A stretch of 64,000 bases of DNA, from positions 248,001-312,000 of the forward strand of contig JBBRSD010000002.1 of NCBI GenBank assembly GCA_038245725.1. Direction: 5' to 3'. Both the position numbers and the translations under genes were made by a program. The stretch's first letter is position 1, and each line of letters opens with the position of its first letter. Below are positions 25,429 to 35,081 of the stretch, piece after piece. The notes beneath the pieces were generated by a model. The model had not been told where the DNA came from. It did not search any database and saw only the letters and a program-made list of their open reading frames with translations. This DNA comes from JBBRSD01 sp038245725 (lineage in GTDB: Bacteria; Actinomycetota; Coriobacteriia; Anaerosomatales; JAAXUF01).

Positions 25429-28191
25429 TCAGCGTGTCACGACGGTGTACATGACCTTCGTGGTGTACGTGCCCGGCGAGAACGCCCAGGGCACGTTGAG
25501 CGTGAAGTCGAAGTAGTAGGGTCGCGTCCAGACGTACTTCACACCCGCAGACGAATTGATGATCTGCGACGTCGTCTGGAACGGAGTCAGCGGCACCGTC
25601 CCCGAGCCGTACATGCGATACGACATCAGGCTCGAAGGCATCGTTGGGGTGACAGACGCGGTTGCGGCGTTCGAGAAGTCATTGCAGCTCAGCGACAGGT
25701 CGTAGTTAAAGATGCCCACGCCGCCCACGGTCACGGCCGTTGCGCTCGTCAATGTGGAGACGATCCCCGGATCGACCGAGCCGATCGCGACAACGGTCGG
25801 GTCGATCGTGAGCCACACCTGGGAGATCGGCATCGTCTCTGTGTCGTTGACGCTACGAGCCGATGCGTTGCCCGCGACGTCGACCGCAGACACGCTGAAG
25901 GCGTAGGTCTGGCCCGCCGTGAGTCCTCCGACCGTGCACGTCGTGGCCGCGGAGGTCACCACCACCGAACCATCCTGGTAGACACGGTAGTACGACATCC
26001 CGGATGTCGAGTCCGTCGATCCCGACCACGACATCTCGACACTCGTGGTCGTCACGGCGCTGGCACTCAACGCCGTGGGGACGGTCGGCGCACCCGCATC
26101 CACCTTGACCAAGACGGTGCGTGTGGTTTCGCCGTGCCCGACGTTGTCGACGGACCAGTATTGCAGCGTGTTGGTTTGCTCGGCCGATACTGCGAACGGC
26201 GCCGTGTACGTTGCGACCGTGCCGCCGTTGACGCGGTACCTCGTGTACGCGACACCGCTGCCGGCGTCCGTGGGGGAAAGAGTGACTGTGACTGGAGCGT
26301 TGGCCCAGTTGACAGGAACGTTGTCGGTCGTGACAGGCGGGTTCTGGTCGATCTGGACCGGCCCGTAGCTGGAGTTGTTCGTCCAGTTGCCTGCGGCATC
26401 CAGCACGCGCATGTTGAAGTACCACGATCCGTCGGAAAGAGCGGCGCTGACGCTCGTCGTCAGAGACGCCAGACTCGCCGTTGCGACACCCTGCACCGTG
26501 ACGTCGTCCCAATCGACATACTCGCTGTTTGCGTTCACCGAGCCTGAGAACCTCAAACGCACGGTGCGACCGGCTGGAAGGCTGTACGACCGCTGGATCC
26601 AGCCTTGCGCGACGCTCGGGCCGGAAGTTGTTCTGAGCACTGTCCACGTCGTGCCGTCGTCGATGCTGTAGTCGACAGTGGCGGTGTCTGTGACCTGCGA
26701 AAGTGCAGAGGCGAAGTCCCAGAAGGTCAAGGTCGCCGAGCCGAACGCGCTCAGATCGTAGTCACGGTACGCATCAGCTATGCGACGTGTGTTGTTCTTG
26801 GACCACACCTCCATCGCATCTGTACCGCGGGCGTGTATGGCTTGGAGTTGCATGTATGCCGAACCGGTCGGCTCCACGACCCAGCCCGCCGGCCACACCG
26901 CAGTCGCGAACGACTCGCTGTCGACGGTCGTCGTGTTCACTAGAGTAACGGTCGAAATAGTTGAGGGATCGAGCGTCCCGTTCGGCACGCTGGGTGCATT
27001 CTGGCTCCAACTGTACGACGCCCCCGTAACCCCCGTACACGTATCGGTAGACGCCGAGGAGTTCGCCGTCACCGTACTGACTGCCGACCATATGCCGGTG
27101 GCGTGCGTCGGGCTCGACAACGTGGGCGGGCTGGGCGGAGTCGTGTCGGTGACGACGATCGTCTGCGTGCCGGTCGTCACGGCCGCGCGGTTGTCGGTGG
27201 CGGCCCAGGTGAATGTGGATGTGCCCAGTGGTAGCGTCGGCGGTATCGACGGGGTGCACGTGAAGCTCGCGATCGAGCCATCGGCGTCGGTGGCTGTGGC
27301 GTCGGCCGATGCGTCATAGCCCACGTAGCTGTCGAGCGCGTTGCCCTCGAGCAGGCGGTCGGTCAACGAGATCTGAGGAGGGATGTTCGGTGGCGCGCCC
27401 GCACGGACCTGCCAGGTATATCGGCCCAGTTGGCCTCCGGAGTTAAGCGAGCTCTTCACCAGTGCCGTGGACGTAGCAGCGCTGTCCAACAGCGCGCCGC
27501 TCGTCCCCGACCCGGGCAGTTCGTAGCTCGTGGTCCCGTTGGTGGCCCAGCCTGCGCGCGCATACGTATTGGACGCGGTCCCCTTGTCCCACAGCATCTG
27601 GTCGTAGTTGTAGATGAAATCGAAGTTGCCGGCTCCGGTGTCTGAGCGATCTACGATAACCAGTTGGAACGTGTCCGTTGGTGTCTGCGACGCGATATTG
27701 CCGTTGTTGTAGTACTGCACAGCCGACCACGTGACGAGAAAGGCCTTGTGGCCGTTGACCGACGGGATGCTTCCGGACGTGATATCGCTGTAGTAGAGCT
27801 GGTTCGGACTCCCTACATACCGCGAGTCCACATCAGCCCAGAATGGCGCCATGATGCCCTGTCCCACGCCGGTGAGCGCGCCTGGCGTGTAGGACACAAA
27901 GCCGCCAGTGAAGGTAACGTTGCCGTTCATATTCAGGTAGAGCTGAGTGTAGTTCGTCCCCAACCAGTTCATGGTGAAGGGCAGGTTCACCACGAGGTTG
28001 GCGGTGTCATCGCCTCGCACGACGGCACTTGCGTTCCAACCGGATGGCGTCATGACCGCATTCGTGCCCACAGCTTGAGCAGGCACAGCGGCCAACAGCA
28101 CGGCAGCGATGAACAAGCCTGCGAGCAGTGCGATTCGCAGGACGGCCTTCTCTCCTAGCGCGAAAACATGTGCTGAACGCCTGGGCGGCAT
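25429..28191 (-). CDS. Large secreted multidomain protein (NIDO, HYR, OmpL47-like, FN3)
   Basis: This protein of about 920 residues starts with a signal peptide (LRIALLAGLFIAAVLLAAVP, Ala-rich cleavage site). An N-terminal nidogen-like domain follows (LYLNMNGNVTFTGGF, then GIMAPFWADVDSR). Then come a HYR-type beta domain (LPLGTSTFTWAATDNRAAVT), a jelly-roll-like segment, an OmpL47-type repeat (TDAGSGVAYTRYRVNGGTV), a fibronectin III domain (SYYRVYQDGSVVV) and a C-terminal beta domain ending in VPWAFSPGTYTTKVMYTVV. No LPXTG, membrane anchor or enzyme motif is seen. It is probably a secreted or surface-associated adhesin. I prefer the ATG at 28191, after AAGGGA, over an in-frame start at 28311. 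Confidence 0.82.
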   Translation of the reverse strand: MPPRRSAHVFALGEKAVLRIALLAGLFIAAVLLAAVPAQAVGTNAVMTPSGWNASAVVRGDDTANLVVNLPFTMNWLGTNYTQLYLNMNGNVTFTGGFVSYTPGALTGVGQGIMAPFWADVDSRYVGSPNQLYYSDITSGSIPSVNGHKAFLVTWSAVQYYNNGNIASQTPTDTFQLVIVDRSDTGAGNFDFIYNYDQMLWDKGTASNTYARAGWATNGTTSYELPGSGTSGALLDSAATSTALVKSSLNSGGQLGRYTWQVRAGAPPNIPPQISLTDRLLEGNALDSYVGYDASADATATDADGSIASFTCTPSIPPTLPLGTSTFTWAATDNRAAVTTGTQTIVVTDTTPPSPPTLSSPTHATGIWSAVSTVTANSSASTDTCTGVTGASYSWSQNAPSVPNGTLDPSTISTVTLVNTTTVDSESFATAVWPAGWVVEPTGSAYMQLQAIHARGTDAMEVWSKNNTRRIADAYRDYDLSAFGSATLTFWDFASALSQVTDTATVDYSIDDGTTWTVLRTTSGPSVAQGWIQRSYSLPAGRTVRLRFSGSVNANSEYVDWDDVTVQGVATASLASLTTSVSAALSDGSWYFNMRVLDAAGNWTNNSSYGPVQIDQNPPVTTDNVPVNWANAPVTVTLSPTDAGSGVAYTRYRVNGGTVATYTAPFAVSAEQTNTLQYWSVDNVGHGETTRTVLVKVDAGAPTVPTALSASAVTTTSVEMSWSGSTDSTSGMSYYRVYQDGSVVVTSAATTCTVGGLTAGQTYAFSVSAVDVAGNASARSVNDTETMPISQVWLTIDPTVVAIGSVDPGIVSTLTSATAVTVGGVGIFNYDLSLSCNDFSNAATASVTPTMPSSLMSYRMYGSGTVPLTPFQTTSQIINSSAGVKYVWTRPYYFDFTLNVPWAFSPGTYTTKVMYTVVTR

Positions 28192-28349
28192 CAGCTGCGG
28201 TCCCTTCGCTTGCCCGCTCCACGGGCCTGACATGCGATAGATGCGAGGGCTGACGCATCGTATCGAGTGCGAGCGTGCCGTGGATACAAGCTCGCCTATA
28301 TCATCGGCCATTACCAGCTCCAGATGGAGTCCGAGTCTCCAGGGTGTGA

Positions 28350-31300
28350 CTACGCCGTCGGCACTATCGGGCGATTGAACCTCGCCAGAAGCTCATCGGA
28401 CTCGGCAGTCATCGACCACGCCTTGAACTCCGCGAACTCGGCGATCTCATCCAGACCCTCGGCGTAGCGAGCGCTCGACTCGAGCTCGACCTTCGCCTGA
28501 CCTGGGACGAAGGTCAGGCGCCGATACGCCCCGTGGCCCTCGCCCGTGACGAAGCCGAGGTCGCGGAAGACCCCAAGCGCCGATGAGATGCCCCGCTCGT
28601 CGAGGCCGAACTGCTTGCGTCGTGTCTTGGCACGTTCCGCAAGATCGGCGTTGGTGATCTCGAAGCTCGCGCCTTCCGCCAGCCCGATCTCGCGCAGTTC
28701 GGTATACAACGTCGCCATGTCATCTCGGCTGGGGGCTAGTGAGGAAAGAATCATGTCGTTGATTCGAGCATCCTTGGTGCCAAACGCGAGGTGAATGCGG
28801 GCGGCAGCGCCATCTCGGCCAGCCCGACCGGACATCTGGTTGAACTCCACCGCGTTGAATGGAAGGTGATAGAGGACCACGTTGCGGATGTCGGGAATGT
28901 TGACTCCCTCCCCGAATGCGCTCGTCGCGATGATGAACATGACCTCTGAGGTGCGGAACGCCCGTTCCACCCCGTGGCGTGCGGAGCGAGAAAGCCCGCC
29001 GTTGTAGAACGCGGTGCGCATGGCGATCTCCGGCACGCGCTTTCGGATCATGCGCGCCAGCTTGACCGACTGTTCGCGCGAGTTCACGTAGACGACGGTC
29101 TTCTCCTTCCGTGCGGCGAGCGCGGCGAGATAGCCGTCCTTGTCGGGGATATCACGCCGGTCCTCGATGTGGAGGTTGTCGCGCACCGTGGGGTCGATCA
29201 CCGTCGCGTCGATCCCCAGCGTCTCGCGAATCGTGGCTGCCGTTGCGTCGTCAGCGGTGGCGGTGACCGCGAGCACCGTGGGTCGCCCGAGCGCCTCCAC
29301 GGCTTCGCCGAGCCGCGCGTACGCGGGCCGATGGCCCGCACGCGACATGCCTACGTGGTGCGCCTCGTCGACGACGAGAAAGCCGACGCGCCCGCTCTGG
29401 GCGAAGCGTGACGAATGCAGGTGCAGGAACTCCGGAGTCGTGAGCACCACGTCGAGCTCACCGTCGCCCAACGCCGAGAAGGCCCGGTCGCGCTCGGCCG
29501 GGCTCGATTCGCCGGTGACCGTTCGAACCGTGAGTCCCACCTCCGAGAACGCGTCGTCAAGATGGAACGCCTGGTCGGCGACGAGCGCCCGCAGCGGGTA
29601 GACGAAGACGCTCGCGCGGTTGGCGAGCAGTGCTTCGCGCGCGGCGTGCATATGGAAGATGAGCGACTTGCCTCGCCCCGTCGCCATGACCGTGAGCGTG
29701 CTGCGGCCCGCGGCCAGTAGGGCGAGCGACTCGGCTTGCGCATCGTGCAGTGGCCGCCCGCCGATGAAGACGCGTGTGAGTTCGGCATCGAGCTCGGCGG
29801 GAGGCAGCGTGCAAAGTGCAGCGCGCCGGCGGCGACGGTCGGCGCCGCGCGCCTCATCAGTCTCGCCGGCGTCGCGCTGCACGACGAGCACGTTCACCCC
29901 GAACGACCGGCCTTCCCCGCCTCCGGTGACGTCCGTGACTTCGACGTCGTAGACAACACCGGCATCGATCGCCGGAGCCAGTGCCGCGGCGAGGCGCCGG
30001 TTCAGGAAACCGACCTGGTCTCCCTCGGCGTCGAAGAGGGCGATCGCGTTCGCGTCGTACGGGTTCTCGGGCTGCCGCTCGAGCCGCAGCGGCGTTCCGG
30101 CAGCGACCCGGCACAGCACGTCCTGGCGCCCCTCGAAGGTGACGCCTGCGAGTTTCGTGTGGAACGACGGCGCCTCGGTGATGCCTGCGTATTCCTCGCG
30201 TGCCAGAATCTCGTCGGCGCGCGCGAAGAGGTCCTCGACAAGGTCTGAGGCCGATGTGGCGCCCTCTTCGGCTGGAATCCGCCGGTGGACGTCGCGAACC
30301 ATGAGCTGCACCCGCGTGCGCCCGCGCCACTCGTCGATGGAGATCTCGTAGGCGAGATCAACGGCGGTCTCGTGATCGGCCAGCTCTTCGATGTCGTTGC
30401 ACCGGAAGGCGATCGCCGGCACGGAAACGGCTCCGTCGTACGCGGTGAAGCGCAGATGGCCGCCGGCCTTGCCCACGCGAGAGCGGCCGTTCATGAAAAT
30501 GCCGCGCGTCACGAGCATCGGCGAGCGGTTGCCGTGGCCGAAGGGCTGCAGACGGGCGAGCTCGGCGCCGAGCTCCACGCTGACGTCCTCCAGCGCAACC
30601 TCGGCGTCGACGCGGGTCTCGGCGGCGAACTGCTCGGCGGGAAGCGTTTCGAGGTGTGCGAGGAAGCACGCTCGGAACTCGTCGATCTTCTCGGCGGGCA
30701 GGGTACAACCCACCGCGGCGGCGTGGCCCCCGAAGCGCGTCAGCAGCGGCGCGCATGCTTCGAGCGCTCGGAAGAGGTCGACGTTTCCTATCGAGCGCCC
30801 CGACCCGCGCGCCACTCCGTCCTCGATCGAGAACAGGATCGCAGGCACGTGGTAGAGGTTGGTGATGCGAGAGGCGACGATGCCCTTGACGCCCTCGTGC
30901 CAGCCCTCTCCTGCCAGTACGAGACCGCGCTCCCCCGCGTACGTGCGCGCGGCGAGTGCGAGCGCAGCCTCGGCGAGGTCGCCTTCGACCTGCTGGCGAA
31001 GGCGGTTGCACTCGTCGAGCGCGAGTGCGAGTCGCTCCGCCTCGATGGGATCGTCGGTCATGAGCAGGTCGAGCGCGAGCCGCGGATCCGCCATGCGGCC
31101 TGCGGCGTTGAGGCGCGGAGCGAGCGCGAAGGCGACGCTGTCGGCCTCTAGAGCCGACGCCGGCGTGGTGCCGACCGCCGCGAGCGCTGCAATCGCCACG
31201 CGCGTGCCTTCGCGCATGTGCGCGACGCCGTCGGCGACGAGCGCGCGGTTCTCAGACGTCAGCGGCACGATGTCGGCGATCGTCCCGAGGGTCGCGAGAT

Positions 31301-31982
31301 CGGTGAGCGTGCGCCAGACCTCCGGACGCCCCAGCCGCTTGCCCACCGCGTGCACGAGCTTGAGCGCGACACCGCTGCCCGACAGATCGCACGACGCGCA
31401 ACCTTCCGGGTCGAGCTTCGGGTCGACGACCGCGATGCCGGCCGGCACGCCGGTCCCCGGCTCGTGGTGGTCGGTCACCACCGTGCGCACGCCCTTGGTC
31501 GCGAGAAGGGCGACTTCTGCCGCCGACGAGATGCCGCAGTCGACGGTGACGACGAGGGATGGGGCAAGCTCCATAAGGCGATCGATGGCGGGCTCGGAGA
31601 GGCCGTAGCCCTCGCGGAAGCGGTGCGGGACGATCGCATGCACATCGGCGCCCATCGCGGCCAGACCGCGCGTGGCCACCGCCGCCGAGGAGACGCCGTC
31701 GAGGTCGAAGTCGCCGAATACGACGATGCGCTCCCCTGCTTGCACGGCCGCCGCGACCTCGTCTGCCGCGCGCTTCATACCGGGCATGAGGTCGGGGTCG
31801 AGCCAGTCGCGTGCGAGATCGGGCGCGAGGAAGCGCTCGACGGCTTCGAGCGTGTCGTGCCCGCGCGAGACGAGGATGCGCGCGGTCGTCGCCGACAAGC
31901 CCGCGGCGCGCGCGAGGGCAGCGACCGCTCCGGCATCGGCCGGAGCGAGAGCCCAAGGGGTCTGTGCGCGCGAATCCATCAT
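28350..31982 (-). CDS. recJ: RecJ exonuclease fused to HIRAN domain and RecQ-like helicase
   Basis: This single frame encodes 1210 residues, about twice a normal RecJ. Residues 1-~570 are a complete RecJ: DFDLDG (91-96), DCG (148-150), DHH (171-173), the DHHA1 motif GGHAAAVG (418-425) and an OB region. Residues ~605-700 resemble a HIRAN domain (RLERQPENPYDANAIALFD, VGFLNRRLA). From ~725 a superfamily 2 helicase follows: Walker A TGRGKS (768-773), DEAH (872-875), TAT (907-909) and QMSGRAGRDG (1049-1058), then a winged-helix-like tail. All catalytic motifs look intact. It would join 5'-3' ssDNA resection and unwinding in one chain. It lies between secF and rel, the usual recJ place. No frameshift or linker gap is evident. 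Confidence 0.9.
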   Translation of the reverse strand: MMDSRAQTPWALAPADAGAVAALARAAGLSATTARILVSRGHDTLEAVERFLAPDLARDWLDPDLMPGMKRAADEVAAAVQAGERIVVFGDFDLDGVSSAAVATRGLAAMGADVHAIVPHRFREGYGLSEPAIDRLMELAPSLVVTVDCGISSAAEVALLATKGVRTVVTDHHEPGTGVPAGIAVVDPKLDPEGCASCDLSGSGVALKLVHAVGKRLGRPEVWRTLTDLATLGTIADIVPLTSENRALVADGVAHMREGTRVAIAALAAVGTTPASALEADSVAFALAPRLNAAGRMADPRLALDLLMTDDPIEAERLALALDECNRLRQQVEGDLAEAALALAARTYAGERGLVLAGEGWHEGVKGIVASRITNLYHVPAILFSIEDGVARGSGRSIGNVDLFRALEACAPLLTRFGGHAAAVGCTLPAEKIDEFRACFLAHLETLPAEQFAAETRVDAEVALEDVSVELGAELARLQPFGHGNRSPMLVTRGIFMNGRSRVGKAGGHLRFTAYDGAVSVPAIAFRCNDIEELADHETAVDLAYEISIDEWRGRTRVQLMVRDVHRRIPAEEGATSASDLVEDLFARADEILAREEYAGITEAPSFHTKLAGVTFEGRQDVLCRVAAGTPLRLERQPENPYDANAIALFDAEGDQVGFLNRRLAAALAPAIDAGVVYDVEVTDVTGGGEGRSFGVNVLVVQRDAGETDEARGADRRRRRAALCTLPPAELDAELTRVFIGGRPLHDAQAESLALLAAGRSTLTVMATGRGKSLIFHMHAAREALLANRASVFVYPLRALVADQAFHLDDAFSEVGLTVRTVTGESSPAERDRAFSALGDGELDVVLTTPEFLHLHSSRFAQSGRVGFLVVDEAHHVGMSRAGHRPAYARLGEAVEALGRPTVLAVTATADDATAATIRETLGIDATVIDPTVRDNLHIEDRRDIPDKDGYLAALAARKEKTVVYVNSREQSVKLARMIRKRVPEIAMRTAFYNGGLSRSARHGVERAFRTSEVMFIIATSAFGEGVNIPDIRNVVLYHLPFNAVEFNQMSGRAGRDGAAARIHLAFGTKDARINDMILSSLAPSRDDMATLYTELREIGLAEGASFEITNADLAERAKTRRKQFGLDERGISSALGVFRDLGFVTGEGHGAYRRLTFVPGQAKVELESSARYAEGLDEIAEFAEFKAWSMTAESDELLARFNRPIVPTA

Positions 31983-31994
31983 GACCTCATCCTA

Positions 31995-32026
31995 ACGAAC
32001 GGGACCGACACGCTTCCGTGCCGGCC
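31995..32026 (-). terminator. Hairpin between secF and the recJ fusion
   Basis: Minus-strand sequence folds as CCGGCACG-GAAG-CGTGTCGG extended by G-rich and C-rich arms, a strong stem with a GAAG tetraloop, followed by GTTCGTT. A smaller AGCCCG/CGGGCT hairpin lies just upstream, near 32045-32061. This could end the secDF transcript. Confidence 0.5.
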
Positions 32027-32065
32027 CCGGTTCATCTGTGCATGCCAGCCCGTGCGGCGGGCTGT

Positions 32066-32980
32066 TTAGGCTGCGGCGTTGGCGAACTTCTTCGCGAGCG
32101 CCTTGTACTTCGGCTCGGTCTCTTTCCACATGGCGAACAGCGGAGCTGCGACGCCGATAGAGGAGTACGCACCAGAAAGAAGGCCGATGGTGAGGGCGAA
32201 CGCGAAGTCCTTCAGGGTTGCGCCGCCGAAGAACAACATCACGAGCACCGGCGTCAGCGAGACCACCGTCGTGTTGACGGATCGCACGAACACCTCGTTG
32301 ATCGACTCGTTCGCCATGCTCATGAACGACTGCTTCACGAGACCCTGCGAGTTCTCCCTGATGCGGTGGAACACAACGATGGTGTCGTAGAGCGAGAAAC
32401 CGAGGATCGTCAGCAAGGCGGCAACCGTGTTCGGGGTGACCTCCAGGCCCGAGAGCGCGTAGATGCCTAGCGTGATCACGATGTCATGAATGAGAGCGAT
32501 GACCGCTGTGACCGACATCTTGTAGTCGAAGCGCAGCGACACGTAGAGCAGAATCGCGAGAATAGACAGACCGAGAGCGAGCGTGGCGCTGTTGGTGATG
32601 TTCTTGCCCCAGCCCGGTCCGATGGTGGTGACCTGGAGGCTGTCGGGCTTCAGGCCGGTCTTCTGAGCGACGGTGGTCGCGTCCTTGTTGGCCGCGATCG
32701 GGTCGATGACGTCGGTGCGGACGATGAAGCCCTTGACTCCTTGGATGACGCTGGCCTGCACGTTCGGGTGGGAAACCCCGGCCGCGACGAACGCGTCGGT
32801 GATCTGACCTTCAGTGACATTGCCCGCGTCGCTGATGTTGACGACGGTGCCGCCCACGAACTCGATACCGAACTTGAGGTGCCTGACCGAAAGCGCACCG
32901 ATCGAGATGACGAGCAAGATGATCGAGAGCGCGAACATGTAGCGCCGGTTGCCCATGAAATCGATATTGAACTTAGACAC
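32066..32980 (-). CDS. secF: Protein translocase subunit SecF
   Basis: This protein of about 304 residues has six membrane helices. The N-terminal helix is followed by LKFGIEFVGGTVVNI, the SecF form of the DFxGG-type motif, with a periplasmic-type loop after it. The C-terminal bundle holds LRFDYKMSVTAVIALIHDIV and GFSLYDTIVVFHRIREN. With SecD it uses the proton or sodium gradient to pull secreted proteins across the membrane. I favour the GTG at 32980, eight bases after a G-rich ribosome site (AAGGGGGG); a GTG at 32989 is too close to it. The start overlaps the end of secD. Confidence 0.94.
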   Translation of the reverse strand: MSKFNIDFMGNRRYMFALSIILLVISIGALSVRHLKFGIEFVGGTVVNISDAGNVTEGQITDAFVAAGVSHPNVQASVIQGVKGFIVRTDVIDPIAANKDATTVAQKTGLKPDSLQVTTIGPGWGKNITNSATLALGLSILAILLYVSLRFDYKMSVTAVIALIHDIVITLGIYALSGLEVTPNTVAALLTILGFSLYDTIVVFHRIRENSQGLVKQSFMSMANESINEVFVRSVNTTVVSLTPVLVMLFFGGATLKDFAFALTIGLLSGAYSSIGVAAPLFAMWKETEPKYKALAKKFANAAA

Positions 32981-34334
32981 GTGCAGCACCCCCCTTCTTG
33001 CCAGCGGACTTGCCGGTGGCGGCCAGCTCCTTCGGGACGCCCCAGAGCACAGGTGCCTTCGGGATGACCGACTCGCCGAGCAGGATGATCACGGGGCGCT
33101 TGTATAGCAGCATCATCGTGATGTCGCACACGATGCCGATCATGAGCGTCAGCGCGAAGCCCTTGACCGGACCGATCGCCACGGCGAAGAGCACGAGCGC
33201 CGAGACGAACGTGACGAGGTCGGCATCGACACTCGTACCGATGGCATGGCGCGTGCCCGACTGGGCGGCCGAGCGGTACGTCTTCCCAAGCCGGATCTCT
33301 TCTTTGAAGCGCTCGTTGATGAGGATCGAGCTGTCCGCCGCCAAACCGATCGTGAGCACAACGCCCGCGATGCCCGGCAGCGAGAGCGCGAAGACCCCGA
33401 ACGCCGAGAGGCCGGCAAGGATTCCGAGGAGAATCGAGCCGAACACGACGAGCGCGGTAACGGAGATCACGCCGAGTCCGCGATAGAAGGCAACGAGGTA
33501 GACCGCGACGATGATCAGTCCGACGATGACCGCGAGCAAGCCCTGACGCAGCGACTCCTGACCCAAGGTCGGGCCAACGCTGCGGGTGTCCTGCGGAACG
33601 AGCTTGACCGGCAGCGCGCCGGTCTGGAGCACGGTGGCGAGCGCCTTGGCATCATCTGGAGTGAACGCGCCGCTGATCGCGGTCTGTCCGCTGATGATGG
33701 GCTCGTTGACCACAGGCGCCGACTTGACGACGCCGTCAAGCACGATCGCGACCTGCTTGCCAACGTGACCGGTAGTGTAATCGCCCCACGTTTTCGTGCC
33801 GGCCGTATCCATCGTGACGTTGACTTCGATCTTGCCCGTGGTGGGGTCCTGACCGACGGTGGCGTTCTTGACGACCGCACCCGTCATGAACGATCTGTAC
33901 GTCCCGGCGGTCAGCTTGTAGTTCGTCGCGGTCTGCACGTTCGCCAGTGCCGCAACAGCGGCGCTGTCGTTGATCGACGCGACGTCAACGAACTCAAGCA
34001 AGCCGGTCGACTGGAGGACCGCCAGCGCCTGGTCGCGGTTCCTGATTCCAGGCAGCTGCACGAGCAAGGAGGCGTTGCCCTGACGCTGAATAGACGCCTC
34101 GGACGCACCCAGCTTGTCGACCCGGTTGCGGATGATGAGCTCCGCCCGGTCCATATCGTTGCTCGTCAGCGCCTGGCCCGGCTGCGGAACCGCAGTCAGG
34201 ATCATCGAGATTCCCCCCTGGATGTCCAGGCCCTGCCTGATCTTCTGACCAGGAGGCATGAACATCACCCACGAGCCGATCACCAGGATCGCGATGATCG
34301 CGAGCAACAGGTAGTTGCGTTGTTTCGGTTCCAT
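32973..34334 (-). CDS. secD: Protein translocase subunit SecD
   Basis: This 453-residue protein has an N-terminal helix and RQGLDIQGGISMIL, the SecD form of the D-x-x-GG motif. The large extracytoplasmic P1 region is next (VDKLGASEASIQRQGNAS, LVQLPGIRNRDQALAVL), and then the C-terminal helices with GLAADSSILINERFKEEIR and the RSAAQSGTRHAIGT segment. It is translated with secF (8-bp overlap) and would form the SecDF-YajC complex. Upstream, 39 bp away, is an HD-domain gene instead of yajC directly. Confidence 0.95.
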   Translation of the reverse strand: MEPKQRNYLLLAIIAILVIGSWVMFMPPGQKIRQGLDIQGGISMILTAVPQPGQALTSNDMDRAELIIRNRVDKLGASEASIQRQGNASLLVQLPGIRNRDQALAVLQSTGLLEFVDVASINDSAAVAALANVQTATNYKLTAGTYRSFMTGAVVKNATVGQDPTTGKIEVNVTMDTAGTKTWGDYTTGHVGKQVAIVLDGVVKSAPVVNEPIISGQTAISGAFTPDDAKALATVLQTGALPVKLVPQDTRSVGPTLGQESLRQGLLAVIVGLIIVAVYLVAFYRGLGVISVTALVVFGSILLGILAGLSAFGVFALSLPGIAGVVLTIGLAADSSILINERFKEEIRLGKTYRSAAQSGTRHAIGTSVDADLVTFVSALVLFAVAIGPVKGFALTLMIGIVCDITMMLLYKRPVIILLGESVIPKAPVLWGVPKELAATGKSAGKKGGAARV

Positions 34335-34373
34335 TCCCCTGCCTTCCTTGCCCTACGGTCGTCCCCTCATCGA

Positions 34374-35081
34374 TCAGAGGAGCTTGGTGCCGTTTATCAC
34401 CAGCGAGAACTCCGCATCGAGAACCGCAGCCGCGCGACGGCACAGCTGCATGCGCTCGAGGAAGATCTCGAAGTACTCCATGAGACGAATCTCATTGGTG
34501 TCGATCTCGATTTCGAGAGTGAGCATACGCGACTCCGAGTCAACGCGCAGGAAGCTGCGTTTCGACGCGAAGTTAACGCGGTCGTGAATGTCGTACGTGG
34601 CCGGATCCTGGTTGCGCACGCGAGTGTGATGAACGTCGGCCTTATCGGCGAGCACAACGGCTGCCGCGGCCGGCGTTGCGGGGTCCGACGCGTCCTCTTC
34701 GTGGTTGCCTACGGCGTTCATCACCATCGCGACGTCTGGAAAGGCCATCCCCAGCCGAACCAGCGTGTCGCGCGCAATAGCCGCCGAGGAGATCCAGTGC
34801 GCATCGCGCGAGACGCAGTTGCCGACATCGTGCATGAACCCAGCAATCGCCGCCACCTCGGCGGTGTGGTTGTCGTAGCCGAGCCGGTGCAGGATGTTGT
34901 TGGCGATGTGGGCCGTCAGATTGGCGTGCCGCAGACCGTGCTCGGTGTAGCCGATCGCGCCGAGGTACGCGTCACCCATCTCGATGTAAGCCAGCAACTC
35001 GGGATCGTTCTGGACGACCTCGAGCTTGACGAGACCGACCGAAGGCTTAGATGGAGTGGCGTGGAGTTCGGCCATCGTCAC
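34374..35081 (-). CDS. HD-domain phosphohydrolase of unknown substrate
   Basis: This 235-residue protein has an HD metal-binding pattern: a leading His in GLRHANLTAHIANN, the HD pair in AGFMHDVGN, a later His in VGNHEEDASDP, and an Asp in LADKADVHH. The C-terminal ~80 residues (VDSESRMLTLEIEID...) form a separate alpha/beta tail. The start is a GTG at 35081 overlapping the yajC stop (GTGA), or the ATG two codons on. It lies between yajC and secD. HD proteins hydrolyse nucleotides or cyclic dinucleotides; nothing here picks a substrate. Confidence 0.8.
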   Translation of the reverse strand: MTMAELHATPSKPSVGLVKLEVVQNDPELLAYIEMGDAYLGAIGYTEHGLRHANLTAHIANNILHRLGYDNHTAEVAAIAGFMHDVGNCVSRDAHWISSAAIARDTLVRLGMAFPDVAMVMNAVGNHEEDASDPATPAAAAVVLADKADVHHTRVRNQDPATYDIHDRVNFASKRSFLRVDSESRMLTLEIEIDTNEIRLMEYFEIFLERMQLCRRAAAVLDAEFSLVINGTKLL

